From assembly GCA_963819115.1 (NCBI GenBank), contig CAWFUR010000011.1, positions 930,001 to 994,000 on the forward strand: DNA of 64,000 bases. The letters run 5' to 3'. This document shows positions 42,146-50,260 of the stretch, in pieces. Made by a program: the position numbers and the translations under genes. The stretch is from JACVRW01 sp963819115 (lineage in GTDB: Bacteria > Actinomycetota > Thermoleophilia > Solirubrobacterales > Thermoleophilaceae). Below the pieces are notes generated by a model. The model made no database searches, had not been told where the DNA came from, and saw only the letters and a list, made by a program, of their open reading frames with translations. Positions within the stretch are counted from its first letter, which is position 1. Every line of letters begins with the position of its first letter.

Positions 42146-43054
42146 GTGACGTATTCGATCGTTGCCCGTGAGGGCTCCACCGGGCAGATCGGAGTGGCCG
42201 TGCAGTCGCACTTCCTCGGCGTGGGCAGGCTCGTGGCCTGGGCCGAGGCCGGCGTGGGAGCGGTGGCCACCCAGTCCGTGGTGGAGCCGGCGTTCGGCCC
42301 GAGGGGCCTGGACGCGCTGCGCGCCGGCCACGACGCCGGGGCCGTGGTCGCGCATCTTCTGGCCGCCGACGAGCAGCGTGAGGCGCGGCAGCTGGCGGTG
42401 GTCGATGCCTCCGGGCGCGTGGCCGCCCACACGGGCGAGCGCTGTATCGCGGCCGCCGGCGACCGGCAGGGCGACGGGGTGAGCGCTCAGGCGAACATCA
42501 TGGCCCGGGCGACGGTGTGGGACGCGATGGTCGAGGCCTACGAGCGCGCGGACGGGGACCTGGCCGCGCGGCTGATGGCCGCGCTCGAGGCGGCCGAGGG
42601 CGAGGGAGGCGACCTGCGCGGGCGCCAGTCCGCCGCGCTCGTGGTGGTGGCGGCGGAGGCCACCGGGAGCCCGCTCGCCGACCGCCCCTTCGACCTCCGC
42701 GTGGACGACCATCCCGATCCACTCGGGGAGCTTGCCCGGCTCCTGGCCCTGACCCGCGCCTATGCCCACGTGGACACGGGAGACGAGCTGGCCGCTCGCG
42801 GCGACACGGACGCCGCCCTGCGCGAGTTCGCCGCCGCCCACGCGGCGGAGCCCGACAACATGGAGCTGGCCTTCTGGCACGGCGCCGCCCTCGCCGCCGA
42901 GGGGCGCGAGCGGGAGGCGCGGCCCCTGATAGCCCGCGCCGCGGCCGCCCACGAGGGCTGGGCGGAGCTGCTGCGGCGCCTGCCCGCGTCGGGCCTGTTC
43001 CCGGACGACCGGGACCTGATCGAGCGCCTGGTCGGCCCCGGCGGGGAGGAGTAA
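42146..43054 (+). CDS. DUF1028-family protein (Ntn-hydrolase-like fold)
   Basis: 302 residues from GTG at 42146. MTYSIVAREGSTGQIGVAVQ and VGAVATQSVVEPAFGPRGLD match the DUF1028 N-terminus; GDGVSAQANIMARATVWDAM is the second signature. From about residue 200 a TPR-like pair appears (GDELAARGDTDAALREFAAA). Family members resemble Ntn hydrolases and have been proposed to be amidases or peptidoglycan-related, but the function is unproven. It sits directly before obg with a four-base gap. Confidence 0.8.
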   Translation: MTYSIVAREGSTGQIGVAVQSHFLGVGRLVAWAEAGVGAVATQSVVEPAFGPRGLDALRAGHDAGAVVAHLLAADEQREARQLAVVDASGRVAAHTGERCIAAAGDRQGDGVSAQANIMARATVWDAMVEAYERADGDLAARLMAALEAAEGEGGDLRGRQSAALVVVAAEATGSPLADRPFDLRVDDHPDPLGELARLLALTRAYAHVDTGDELAARGDTDAALREFAAAHAAEPDNMELAFWHGAALAAEGREREARPLIARAAAAHEGWAELLRRLPASGLFPDDRDLIERLVGPGGEE

Positions 43055-43058
43055 ACCC

Positions 43059-44354
43059 GTGTTCCACGACCGGGCGCGGATATTCGTGAAGGGCGGGGGA
43101 GGCGGCGACGGCGTGGTGTCACTGCGTCGCGAGGCCCACGTTCCGAAGGGCGGCCCGGACGGTGGTGACGGCGGCCGCGGCGGCGAGGTGGTGGTGATCT
43201 GCGATCCCTCCATGCGCGACCTGGCGAGCTTCCACCGGGGAGGCCAGTTCAAGGCCCGCCGCGGCGGCCACGGACACGGCGCGGGCAAGCATGGGGCCAC
43301 GCCGCCCGCCCTCGAGATCCGCGTGCCACCGGGCACCGTCCTCCAGGACGCGGAGGGGGATGCCCGCTGGGACCTCGTGTCGCCCGGGCAGCGGGCCGTG
43401 GTGGCCCGCGGGGGCATGGGCGGGCGCGGCAACCGCCACTTCGCCACCTCCACCCGCCAGACCCCGCGCTTCGCCGAGAACGGGCTCCCCGGTGAGGAGC
43501 GCTGGCTCGAGCTCAGCCTGAAGCTCCTGGCCGACGCCGGGCTCGTCGGGCTTCCCAACGCGGGCAAGTCGTCGCTGCTGGCGCGCCTCACTCGCGCCCG
43601 CCCGAAGGTGGCGGGCTATCCCTTCACCACTGTCGAGCCCGTGCTCGGCACGATCGAGGCCGGCGATCGCCAGCTCGTGCTGGCCGACATCCCTGGTCTG
43701 ATCGAGGGTGCCAGCGACGGGGCCGGCCTGGGTCACGAGTTCCTGGCCCACGTGGAGCGCTGCCGCCTGCTGGTGCACGTCCTCGACCTGAACCCGGTGG
43801 ACGGGTCCGACCCTGTGGCCAACCACGCGACCGTGGAGGCCGAGCTGCGGGAGCACGGGCACGGCTTGGCCGAGCTTCCACGGCTCCTGTGCCTGTCGAA
43901 GAGCGACCTCGTGCCGGAGGACAGCATCGCGAGCGCGATCGCGGAGTGGCGCGAGCGGGTGGGGGGAGAGGTGCTCGCCACCTCCGCCGCCACCGGCGCG
44001 GGACTGGATGAGCTGGCGGCGGCCATCACCTGGCGCGTGCCGCTGGAGGACGCCCTGGCGGAGGGAAGTCCTGGAGAGGTGCCGGCCACGCACCGCGTCT
44101 ACCGGCCCGGGGAAGCGGACCGGGTCACCGTGGAGCGGACCGCGCCCGGGGTGTTCGCCGTGCGCGGCGAACGGGTCGAGCGGCTGATGGCCCGGCACGA
44201 CCCGGAGAACGACGAGGCCATGCGCTACGTGGAGGGCCGGCTGCGCTCACTGGGCGTGATCCGCGCGCTCGAGGCGCACGGCTTCGAGGCCGGGGACGAC
44301 GTGGAGATCGGCGGAATCGTGTTCGAGCTCCATCCCGGCGCACCGTTCCGGTAG
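43059..44354 (+). CDS. obg: Obg-family GTPase (ObgE/CgtA)
   Basis: 431 residues from GTG at 43059. The Gly-rich Obg fold (FVKGGGGGDGVVSLRREAHV; GGHGHGAGKHGATPPALEIR) is followed by the G domain with G1 GLPNAGKSSLL near 165, G3 DIPGLIEGASDGAGLG and G4-like LSKSDL, then a C-terminal OCT domain (PENDEAMRYVEGRLRSLGVI). It is an essential GTPase for 50S assembly and stress signalling. It follows the rplU-rpmA block, as in many bacteria. Confidence 0.95.
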   Translation: MFHDRARIFVKGGGGGDGVVSLRREAHVPKGGPDGGDGGRGGEVVVICDPSMRDLASFHRGGQFKARRGGHGHGAGKHGATPPALEIRVPPGTVLQDAEGDARWDLVSPGQRAVVARGGMGGRGNRHFATSTRQTPRFAENGLPGEERWLELSLKLLADAGLVGLPNAGKSSLLARLTRARPKVAGYPFTTVEPVLGTIEAGDRQLVLADIPGLIEGASDGAGLGHEFLAHVERCRLLVHVLDLNPVDGSDPVANHATVEAELREHGHGLAELPRLLCLSKSDLVPEDSIASAIAEWRERVGGEVLATSAATGAGLDELAAAITWRVPLEDALAEGSPGEVPATHRVYRPGEADRVTVERTAPGVFAVRGERVERLMARHDPENDEAMRYVEGRLRSLGVIRALEAHGFEAGDDVEIGGIVFELHPGAPFR

Positions 44355-44364
44355 AAGTCAGCCG

Positions 44365-44763
44365 GTGCCCCGTTGCCCCGCCCTCGCCGTCCTCGTGCTC
44401 GCCTGCGTGTGCGCGTCCGCCTGCGGCGGCGGCGATTCCCCGGCGCCCGAGCAGGTGGTGAAGGACTTCGTGAAGGCCACGAACGACAAGGACTCCAAGC
44501 GGCTCTGCGAGGACATCCTCACCCCCAAGTTCATCGCGGAGGCCACGGGCGCGAAGGAGGGAGACACCGACCAGTGCAAGCAGCAGCTGAACGCCGTCAC
44601 CGGGCTGGAGCTCTCGCTGAAGAGCGTGGGGAAGGCCAGGGTCAACGGCGACAAGGCCCAGGTGGCCGCCGTTCTGCAGGTCCAGGGCCAGCGCCAGAAG
44701 CGGGTGTTCCAGCTCGAGCGCCACGAGGGTGACTGGAAGCTCGCCGGCGGCTCGGGCGGCTAG
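44365..44763 (+). CDS. Small lipoprotein, DUF4878-like
   Basis: 132 residues from GTG at 44365. A lipoprotein signal (ALAVLVLACVCASAC) puts the lipidated cysteine at residue 20. The mature domain (EQVVKDFVKATNDKDSKRLC and QKRVFQLERHEGDWKLAGG) has the NTF2-like cone seen in DUF4878 and similar surface lipoproteins. Function unknown; anchored to the outer face of the membrane. It lies between obg and proB with gaps of 10 and 5 bases. Confidence 0.75.
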   Translation: MPRCPALAVLVLACVCASACGGGDSPAPEQVVKDFVKATNDKDSKRLCEDILTPKFIAEATGAKEGDTDQCKQQLNAVTGLELSLKSVGKARVNGDKAQVAAVLQVQGQRQKRVFQLERHEGDWKLAGGSGG

Positions 44764-44768
44764 CCGCC

Positions 44769-45860
44769 GTGGCCACCGTCGTAGTCAAGCTGGGCTCGAG
44801 CATCGTCGCCGACGACTCCGGCGCAGTGCGCGAGGACGTGCTCGACCGGGTGTCCGCCGACGTGGCCGTGCGCCATGACGCGGGGGACTCCGTGGTGATC
44901 GTGACCTCGGGCGCGATCGCGCGTGGGATGGCGCTCATGGGGCTTCCCGTGCGCCCGACCCAGATGGAGGACCTTCAGGCTGCGTCGGCGGTCGGCCAGG
45001 GCAAGCTCTACCGCACCTACGACGAGCTGCTCCAGGCGCGTGGGGTCCGGAGCGCCCAGGTCCTGCTCACGTTCTTCGACCTCTCCGCGCGCAGCCACTA
45101 CCTGAACGCCCGGCACACGCTCCAGACCCTCCTGCGCTGGCGGGTGGTACCGGTGATCAACGAGAACGACACGACCACCACCGACGAGATCTCCTTCGGC
45201 GACAACGACTTCCTGGCCGCGCAGGTGGCCATCCTGCTCGCCGCGGACCGGCTCGTGCTGCTCACCGAGACCGACGGTCTCTACACCGCGGACCCGCGAC
45301 ACGACAGCTCGGCCGAGCCGGTCACCGAGGTCACCGACGTGGCCCAGCTCGAGCAGTACGACATCGGGCTGTCCACCTCGCCGCTGGGCTCGGGCGGCAT
45401 GCGGTCCAAGGTCGTGGCGGCCGAGATGGCCACGGCGGCGGGAATCCCGGTGACCATCGCGAGCGGGGTGGAGGAGGGCTCGGTGGGGAGGGCGCTGGCG
45501 GGCGAGGCCTCGGGCACGCTCTTCCGTCCCCAGGCCGGGCGTGTGTCCAGCTTCAAGCTCTGGCTGCGGTACGCGAAGCCGTCGCGTGGCCGCCTCGCCG
45601 TGGACGAGGGCGCCGAGCGCGCCCTGCGCGAGCGGGGCACGAGCCTGCTGCCCGTGGGCGTGGTGCAGGTCGAGGGCGACTTCGAGGCCGGTGACGCGGT
45701 GGAGGTGCGCTGCGACGGGCGCTCGGTGGGGAAGGGGATCGTGAACTACTCGGCCGAGGAGCTCCGCCGCATCAGGGGGATGAAGACGGACGCCGTGCGC
45801 GAGCTGCTGCCCCGGGCCACCGAGGAGGCCGTGCATCGCGACTACTTTGTCCTTGACTAA
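44769..45860 (+). CDS. proB: Glutamate 5-kinase
   Basis: 363 residues from GTG at 44769. ATVVVKLGSSIVADDSG is the kinase N-terminus, VVIVTSGAIARGMALMGL and VPVINENDTTTTDEISFGDN are the glutamate- and ATP-site motifs, and SPLGSGGMRSKVVAAEMATA follows. A C-terminal PUA domain (residues 275-350) is present, as usual. It makes gamma-glutamyl phosphate, the first step to proline. The partner proA is downstream but separated by a MATE gene. Confidence 0.95.
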   Translation: MATVVVKLGSSIVADDSGAVREDVLDRVSADVAVRHDAGDSVVIVTSGAIARGMALMGLPVRPTQMEDLQAASAVGQGKLYRTYDELLQARGVRSAQVLLTFFDLSARSHYLNARHTLQTLLRWRVVPVINENDTTTTDEISFGDNDFLAAQVAILLAADRLVLLTETDGLYTADPRHDSSAEPVTEVTDVAQLEQYDIGLSTSPLGSGGMRSKVVAAEMATAAGIPVTIASGVEEGSVGRALAGEASGTLFRPQAGRVSSFKLWLRYAKPSRGRLAVDEGAERALRERGTSLLPVGVVQVEGDFEAGDAVEVRCDGRSVGKGIVNYSAEELRRIRGMKTDAVRELLPRATEEAVHRDYFVLD

Positions 45861-45871
45861 GCGGCCCAGGG

Positions 45872-45916
45872 GAGGAGCGCAGCCCGATCGCTGATCGGGC
45901 GAGCACCGCACCCATG
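45872..45916 (+). repeat. Dispersed palindromic repeat, copy 7
   Basis: Stem CCCGATC-gct-GATCGGG with full flanks. Its last bases CATG supply the start codon of the MATE gene at 45914. Confidence 0.85.
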
Positions 45917-47245
45917 TATGTGCGCCTGCGCTCTGAGTACGACCGTGAGATCCGCCGGCTTGCCGTTCCCGCGCTCGGGGCGCTGGCCGCGGAGCCGCTC
46001 TACCTGCTGGCGGACACGGCGATGGTGGGGCACCTGGGCACGCCCCAGCTGGCCGCGGTGGCCATCGCCGGGACGCTGATCACCGGCGCCTTCACGCTCT
46101 TCAACTTCCTCACCTACGGCACCACGGCCCACGTGGCCAGGCTCCACGGGGCGGGCGAGGAGGAGGCGGCGGGCCGCCTGGCGGCGCAGGCGCTCTGGCT
46201 GTCGGTGGGGATCGGCGTGTGCCTCACCGCGCTGCTGGCAGCACTGGCCGGGCCGCTCGTGCACCTGATGGGAGGCGACGGGCGGACCGGCGACCTGGCG
46301 GTGCTGTACCTGAGGATCGGTTCGCTGGGGCTGCCCTTCGCGCTGATCGCGCTCGCGGGCCAGGGCTATCTGCGCGGGGTGTCGAACCTGCGCACTCCGC
46401 TCGTGATCGTCGTGGTCGCGAACGCCGCGAACCTGGTGCTGAACGCGATGTTCATCTACGGGCTCGACTGGGGCCTCGCCGGGTCGGCATGGGCCACGGT
46501 GATCTCGCAGGCGGGAATGGGCGCGGCGTTCGCGCGCTGCCTCCTCAGTGCGCCGGCGAGCTCCCGGCGGCCGCGGGTCGCGGAGATGCGCCCCCTGGCC
46601 CGCATCGGCGGCGAGATATTCGTGCGCACGGGCGCTCTTTACGGCTCGTTCCTGGTGGCCGGCGCGGTGCTCGCGCGCATTGGGGACGACTCGCTGGGGG
46701 CGCACCAGGTGGCGTTCCAGCTGTTCGTGTTCCTGGCGCTCGTCCTGGACGCGGTGGCCATAGCCGGCCAGGTGATCGTGGGCCGGGCGCTCGGGGCCGG
46801 GGATGCCGAGGGAGCGCGCCGGGCCGCGCGGCGGATGATCGAGTGGGCGGTGGCGGCGGGCGGGGTGTTCGCCGTGGTGATGCTCACGCTCGCGGACGTG
46901 CTCCCGCGAGCGTTCACGAGCGACGCCGACGTGATCGACCGCCTGGGGGAGATCTGGCCGCTGTTCGCGCTCATGCAACCCGCGAACGGGGCGGTGTTCG
47001 CCCTCGACGGCATCCTGATCGGCGCCGGCGACACCCGCTTCCTGATGTGGGCGATGCTCGCGGCTACGTTCGGCGTATATGTGCCGATCGCACTGGCCGC
47101 GCTGGCCTTCGACCTCGGGATCATCGGCGTGTGGGTGGGCCTCGTGGCGCTGATCCTCGTGCGGCTCGCCACCGCCGGATGGCGCTTCCGGAGCGGGCGC
47201 TGGGCCGTGACCGGGGCACTCCGCGCGAGGGGCGCCACCGTCTAG
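45914..47245 (+). CDS. MATE-family efflux transporter
   Basis: 443 residues, about twelve hydrophobic spans. EIRRLAVPALGALAAEPLYL and LADTAMVGHLGTPQLAAVAI are the family N-terminus; the second half repeats the pattern with GALYGSFLVAGAVLARIGDD. Family members expel cationic drugs or metabolites using Na+ or H+. The gene stands between proB and proA, starts inside a dispersed repeat, and proA after it has its own -10, so it looks inserted into the proline operon. Confidence 0.88.
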   Translation: MYVRLRSEYDREIRRLAVPALGALAAEPLYLLADTAMVGHLGTPQLAAVAIAGTLITGAFTLFNFLTYGTTAHVARLHGAGEEEAAGRLAAQALWLSVGIGVCLTALLAALAGPLVHLMGGDGRTGDLAVLYLRIGSLGLPFALIALAGQGYLRGVSNLRTPLVIVVVANAANLVLNAMFIYGLDWGLAGSAWATVISQAGMGAAFARCLLSAPASSRRPRVAEMRPLARIGGEIFVRTGALYGSFLVAGAVLARIGDDSLGAHQVAFQLFVFLALVLDAVAIAGQVIVGRALGAGDAEGARRAARRMIEWAVAAGGVFAVVMLTLADVLPRAFTSDADVIDRLGEIWPLFALMQPANGAVFALDGILIGAGDTRFLMWAMLAATFGVYVPIALAALAFDLGIIGVWVGLVALILVRLATAGWRFRSGRWAVTGALRARGATV

Positions 47246-47264
47246 CGAGCGGCCCGCGACCGGG

Positions 47265-47270
47265 TACCCT
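47265..47270 (+). promoter_or_regulatory. -10 element of proA
   Basis: TACCCT, six bases before GTG 47277. Confidence 0.45.
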
Positions 47271-47276
47271 AGGCCC

Positions 47277-48548
47277 GTGGCCACCACCACCAGATCGGTA
47301 GCCGAGGTCTGCCTCGAGGCCCGCGACGCCGCGCGTGTGCTCGCGACCCTCGACAGCGCCACCAAGAACGCCGCGCTGGCCGCGATGGCCGACGCGGTGG
47401 AGGCGCGCGCCGGGGAGATCCTGGAGGCGAACGAGCGCGACATGGAGGCCGGCCGCGACGCCGGCCTCGACTCGGGCCTCCTCGACCGGCTGAAGCTCGA
47501 CGAGAGGCGCCTGGCCGGCATCGCCGGAGACGTGCGCGCGGTGGCCGCGCTGCCGGATCCGGTGGGCGAGACGATCGACGGGCACCGGCTGGAGAACGGC
47601 CTGGACGTGAGGCGCGTGCGCGTGCCGCTGGGCGTGGTGGCCGTGGTCTACGAGGCCCGGCCCAACGTGACGGTGGACTGCTCGGCCCTGTGCCTGAAGT
47701 CGGGCAACGCGATCGTGCTCCGGGGGTCCTCGGTGGCCGCCCACTCGAATGCCGTGCTCGCGCAGGTGGTGGCTGATGCCGCGGCGGCCACCGGCGTGCC
47801 CGCGGCAGCGATCTCGATCGTGTCCGGCGGCGACCGCGACGAGCTGAGGCAGCTCGCCACCCAGGACGGGGTGGTGGACCTGATCATCCCGCGCGGGGGC
47901 GAGGGGCTGAAGGCGGCGCTCAAGGAGCACGCCACGGTGCCGGTCATGTACGCGGCCGCGGGCAACTGCCACGTGTTCGTCGACTCCACCGCCGATCTCG
48001 ACGACGCGCTGGCCATCGCGGTGAACGCGAAGGTCCAGCGCCCATCCGTGTGCAACGCCGCGGAGACCCTTCTCGTGCACGCCGACTCGGCGGCCGAGTT
48101 CCTGCCCCGGGTGCTCCCCGCGATGCGCGAGTCGGGGGTCGAGCTCAGGGTGGATGGGCGCACGCGGGCGCTCGCCGGCGACCTGGCGGACTCGTTGACC
48201 GAGGCCACGGAGGAGGACTGGTCCACCGAGTACCACGCGCTGATCCTGGCCGTGAAGGTGGTGGATTCGCTGGACGAGGCCATCGAGCACGTGAACGCGT
48301 ACGGCTCGGGGCACTCGGAGGCGATCGTCACGGGCGCCACGGACTCCGCGCGGGCCTTCACCGCCGGGGTTGACGCGGCCTGCGTGTACGTGAACGCCTC
48401 CACGCGCTTCACCGACGGCGCGGTATTCGGCATGGGCGCAGAGATCGGCAACTCCACCCAGAAGCTCCACGCTCGCGGGCCGATAGGCGCGCGCGAGCTC
48501 ACGACCTACAAGTTCGTGGTCGAGGGCTCGGGGCAGGTCCGGGAGTAG
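47277..48548 (+). CDS. proA: Glutamate-5-semialdehyde dehydrogenase (gamma-glutamyl phosphate reductase)
   Basis: 423 residues from GTG at 47277. The NADPH-binding and active-site regions are complete: GVVAVVYEARPNVTVDCSAL, AIVLRGSSVAAHSNAVLAQV and VQRPSVCNAAETLLVH with the catalytic cysteine, then VYVNASTRFTDGAVFGMGAE and GPIGARELTTYKFVVEGSGQ at the end. It reduces gamma-glutamyl phosphate from ProB to the semialdehyde of proline synthesis. The nadD start follows one base after its stop. Confidence 0.95.
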   Translation: MATTTRSVAEVCLEARDAARVLATLDSATKNAALAAMADAVEARAGEILEANERDMEAGRDAGLDSGLLDRLKLDERRLAGIAGDVRAVAALPDPVGETIDGHRLENGLDVRRVRVPLGVVAVVYEARPNVTVDCSALCLKSGNAIVLRGSSVAAHSNAVLAQVVADAAAATGVPAAAISIVSGGDRDELRQLATQDGVVDLIIPRGGEGLKAALKEHATVPVMYAAAGNCHVFVDSTADLDDALAIAVNAKVQRPSVCNAAETLLVHADSAAEFLPRVLPAMRESGVELRVDGRTRALAGDLADSLTEATEEDWSTEYHALILAVKVVDSLDEAIEHVNAYGSGHSEAIVTGATDSARAFTAGVDAACVYVNASTRFTDGAVFGMGAEIGNSTQKLHARGPIGARELTTYKFVVEGSGQVRE

Positions 48549-48549
48549 G

Positions 48550-49173
48550 TTGCCGCGAGTCGGACTCTTCGGCGGCGCCTTCAACCCGCCGCACCTGGGA
48601 CATCTGGTCTGCGCGCAGGAGGTCCTGGTCCGGCTGGGGCTGGACCGGGTGGTGCTCGTGCCCGTGGGTGAGGCCCCGCACCGGACGCTCGAGGAGGATC
48701 CCGGTGCGGAGGCGCGGCTCGAGATGGTGGAGCTCGCGGTGGCCGGGGACGGGCGGTTCGCCGCATCACGCGTGGAGCTCGACCGGCCGGGACCGTCCTA
48801 CACGGCGGAGACGCTCGAGGCCATGCATGCGGAGGAGCCCGGGCAGGAGCTCACGATCATCCTGGGCGGGGACCAGGCGGCGGCGCTGCCGAGCTGGCAC
48901 CGGCCGGAGCGCGTGCTCGAGCTCGCGGACGTGGCCGTGGTGGACCGCGCCGGCTGGGGCGAGGACGAGGTGAGGGCGGGCGTATCCGGGCTGGCCGGGG
49001 CCGAGCGCCTGCGGTTTGTGCAGATGCCCCTCATCAGGATCTCGTCCAGCGATATCCGGCGACGGGTGGCCGAGGGCGACCCGATCCGGTACCTGGTGCC
49101 CGACCCCGTGGCCGACCTGATCTCCGCGCGCGGGCTGTACGCGGCCGGGCAGCCGGCGGGAGCGAGCCGGTGA
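48550..49173 (+). CDS. nadD: Nicotinate-nucleotide adenylyltransferase
   Basis: 207 residues from a TTG start. VGLFGGAFNPPHLGHLVCAQ holds the nucleotidyltransferase motif GGxFNPPHxGH, and ISSSDIRRRVAEGDPIRYLV is the SxTxxR-type C-terminal motif. ILGGDQAAALPSWHRPERVL lies between. It makes deamido-NAD from nicotinate mononucleotide and ATP. It overlaps rsfS by four bases, the common nadD-rsfS pairing. Confidence 0.94.
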   Translation: MPRVGLFGGAFNPPHLGHLVCAQEVLVRLGLDRVVLVPVGEAPHRTLEEDPGAEARLEMVELAVAGDGRFAASRVELDRPGPSYTAETLEAMHAEEPGQELTIILGGDQAAALPSWHRPERVLELADVAVVDRAGWGEDEVRAGVSGLAGAERLRFVQMPLIRISSSDIRRRVAEGDPIRYLVPDPVADLISARGLYAAGQPAGASR

Positions 49174-49526
49174 CCGCCGAGCTGAGCGCCGAGCATCTGG
49201 CCGAGCGGATCGCGGAGATCGCGTCGGACCGCAAGGCCGGTGACGTGCGCGTGGTGGACCTGCGCGGGATCGTGAGCTACACGGACTTCTTCGTCATCTG
49301 CTCCGGCAACACCGAGCGCCAGACCAAGGCGATTCAGGACGCCATCCACCTCGAGTTGAAGAACGAGGCGGGCCTGCTCCCTCGCCGCGCCGAGGGCGAG
49401 CGCGAGGCCCGCTGGATACTCCTCGACTACCTCGACTGCGTCGTGCACATCTTCACCCCCGACGCGCGCCGCTACTACCGGCTGGACCAGCTCTGGGGCG
49501 AGGCCCCGGCCCGCTCCGTGGTCTGA
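49170..49526 (+). CDS. rsfS: Ribosome silencing factor RsfS
   Basis: 118 residues from GTG at 49170. VRVVDLRGIVSYTDFFVICS and SGNTERQTKAIQDAIHLELK are diagnostic, followed by ARWILLDYLDCVVHIFTPDA and a short tail. It binds L14 to stop subunit joining when nutrients are scarce. It ends the housekeeping operon; the next gene lies beyond a LexA box. Confidence 0.94.
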   Translation: MTAELSAEHLAERIAEIASDRKAGDVRVVDLRGIVSYTDFFVICSGNTERQTKAIQDAIHLELKNEAGLLPRRAEGEREARWILLDYLDCVVHIFTPDARRYYRLDQLWGEAPARSVV

Positions 49527-49547
49527 CCTTCCGTCCGCCCCTCATGG

Positions 49548-49559
49548 GAACATATGTTC
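49548..49559. promoter_or_regulatory. LexA (SOS) box
   Basis: GAACATATGTTC is a perfect 12-bp palindrome, identical to the core of the B. subtilis-type LexA/DinR consensus CGAACATATGTTCG; only the first flanking base differs here. The ATG of the nuclease gene (49554) is within the palindrome, so a bound repressor would cover the start site. Confidence 0.8.
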
Positions 49560-50216
49560 GTGTTGTCAGCGAACCAGAAGGGCGCCCTGGCCGAGGCGGA
49601 GATAGCGACGGCCGCGGTACGGCTCGGGGTTCCCGTGCTCAAGCCGATCGCCGAGCACGGGCGGTACGACTTGGGCCTGGAGATCGGCGACCGGATCTAC
49701 CGGGTGCAATGCAAGTGGGGCGCGATTGACGCGGCCGCGAGTGTCGTGAAGGTGAGCCTTCGCACGTATTGCCTGACGTTTTCGGGGCAAAGCCGATCCG
49801 TCTACACCGCAGACGAGGTCGATCTTGTGGCTGTGTACTGCGGTGGGAACGACCGTTGCTACCTCCTGCCGAGCAGCCGGATTGATGGGCGGACACAGAT
49901 CTGGCTCCGCCTCTCGCCACCCGGGAACTCCCAGCGAGCGTGCATTAACCTTGCCGAGGATTACGAGTTCGCTGGGGCTGTAGCTCAGCTGGAAGAGCGT
50001 CGCGCTGGCAGCGCGAAGGTCAGGGGTTCGAGCCCCCTCAGCTCCACTTCCGTTTCACCGCCGACCGTGCGGACCGGTTGCCACGAGTTCCGCAACCACT
50101 TCGGCCGCTACCTCGAGCACGCGGCGGCCGGGCAGGAGATCGAGATCAGCCGCCGGGGCAGGCCCTACGCCCGGCTGGTCCCGGCCCAGCCGCGGCTGAC
50201 GCACCCCGATTATTAA
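49554..50216 (+). CDS. PD-(D/E)XK nuclease (I-Ssp6803I-like) read through a tRNA gene
   Basis: 220 residues if translated to the first stop. Residues 1-140 form the nuclease: QKGALAEAEIATAAVRLGVP, GRYDLGLEIGDRIYRVQCKW with D39, Q52 and K54 as the catalytic D...QxK, and then a strand-rich core. This matches the group I intron-associated PD-(D/E)XK endonuclease family. Residues 141-165 (AQLEERRAGSAKVRGSSP) are the tRNA-Ala gene read as protein, and the rest reads an antitoxin-like piece. The start may be ATG 49554 or GTG 49560. A LexA box overlaps the start, so DNA damage should induce it. No intron interrupts the tRNA. Confidence 0.7.
   Translation: MFVLSANQKGALAEAEIATAAVRLGVPVLKPIAEHGRYDLGLEIGDRIYRVQCKWGAIDAAASVVKVSLRTYCLTFSGQSRSVYTADEVDLVAVYCGGNDRCYLLPSSRIDGRTQIWLRLSPPGNSQRACINLAEDYEFAGAVAQLEERRAGSAKVRGSSPLSSTSVSPPTVRTGCHEFRNHFGRYLEHAAAGQEIEISRRGRPYARLVPAQPRLTHPDY
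49974..50046 (+). tRNA. tRNA-Ala (anticodon GGC)
   Basis: 73 bases. Acceptor stem GGGGCTG/CAGCTCC contains the G3-U70 pair that marks alanine tRNAs. The D-arm is GCTC...GAGC, the anticodon arm TCGCG-CTGGCAG-CGCGA gives anticodon GGC (50007-50009), and the T-arm is AGGGG-TTCGAGC-CCCCT. CCA is not encoded. It lies wholly inside the long reading frame of the nuclease gene upstream. Confidence 0.97.
50067..50216 (+). CDS. Phd/YefM antitoxin-like short ORF or remnant
   Basis: From GTG at 50067, 49 residues: CHEFRNHFGRYLEHAAAGQE, then IEISRRGRPYARLVPAQPR. That is the N-terminal DNA-binding core of a Phd/YefM antitoxin (usually xxxFRxxFGRYLxxAxxGxEIxIxRRGRPxARLVP), close to full core length but without a toxin-binding tail. 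No toxin gene follows. It could be a relic of an insertion at the tRNA's 3' end or a small stand-alone regulator. It is in frame with the nuclease gene. Confidence 0.5.
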   Translation: MRTGCHEFRNHFGRYLEHAAAGQEIEISRRGRPYARLVPAQPRLTHPDY

Positions 50217-50260
50217 GGCCACGGTGATCCCGGCGCGGAGTCCTACAGTGGGAAAGAGGC

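Noticed and set aside
49974..50046. A group I intron in the tRNA-Ala gene
   Set aside because: The tRNA folds completely with 73 contiguous bases, including the anticodon loop, so there is no intron despite the intron-associated nuclease family.
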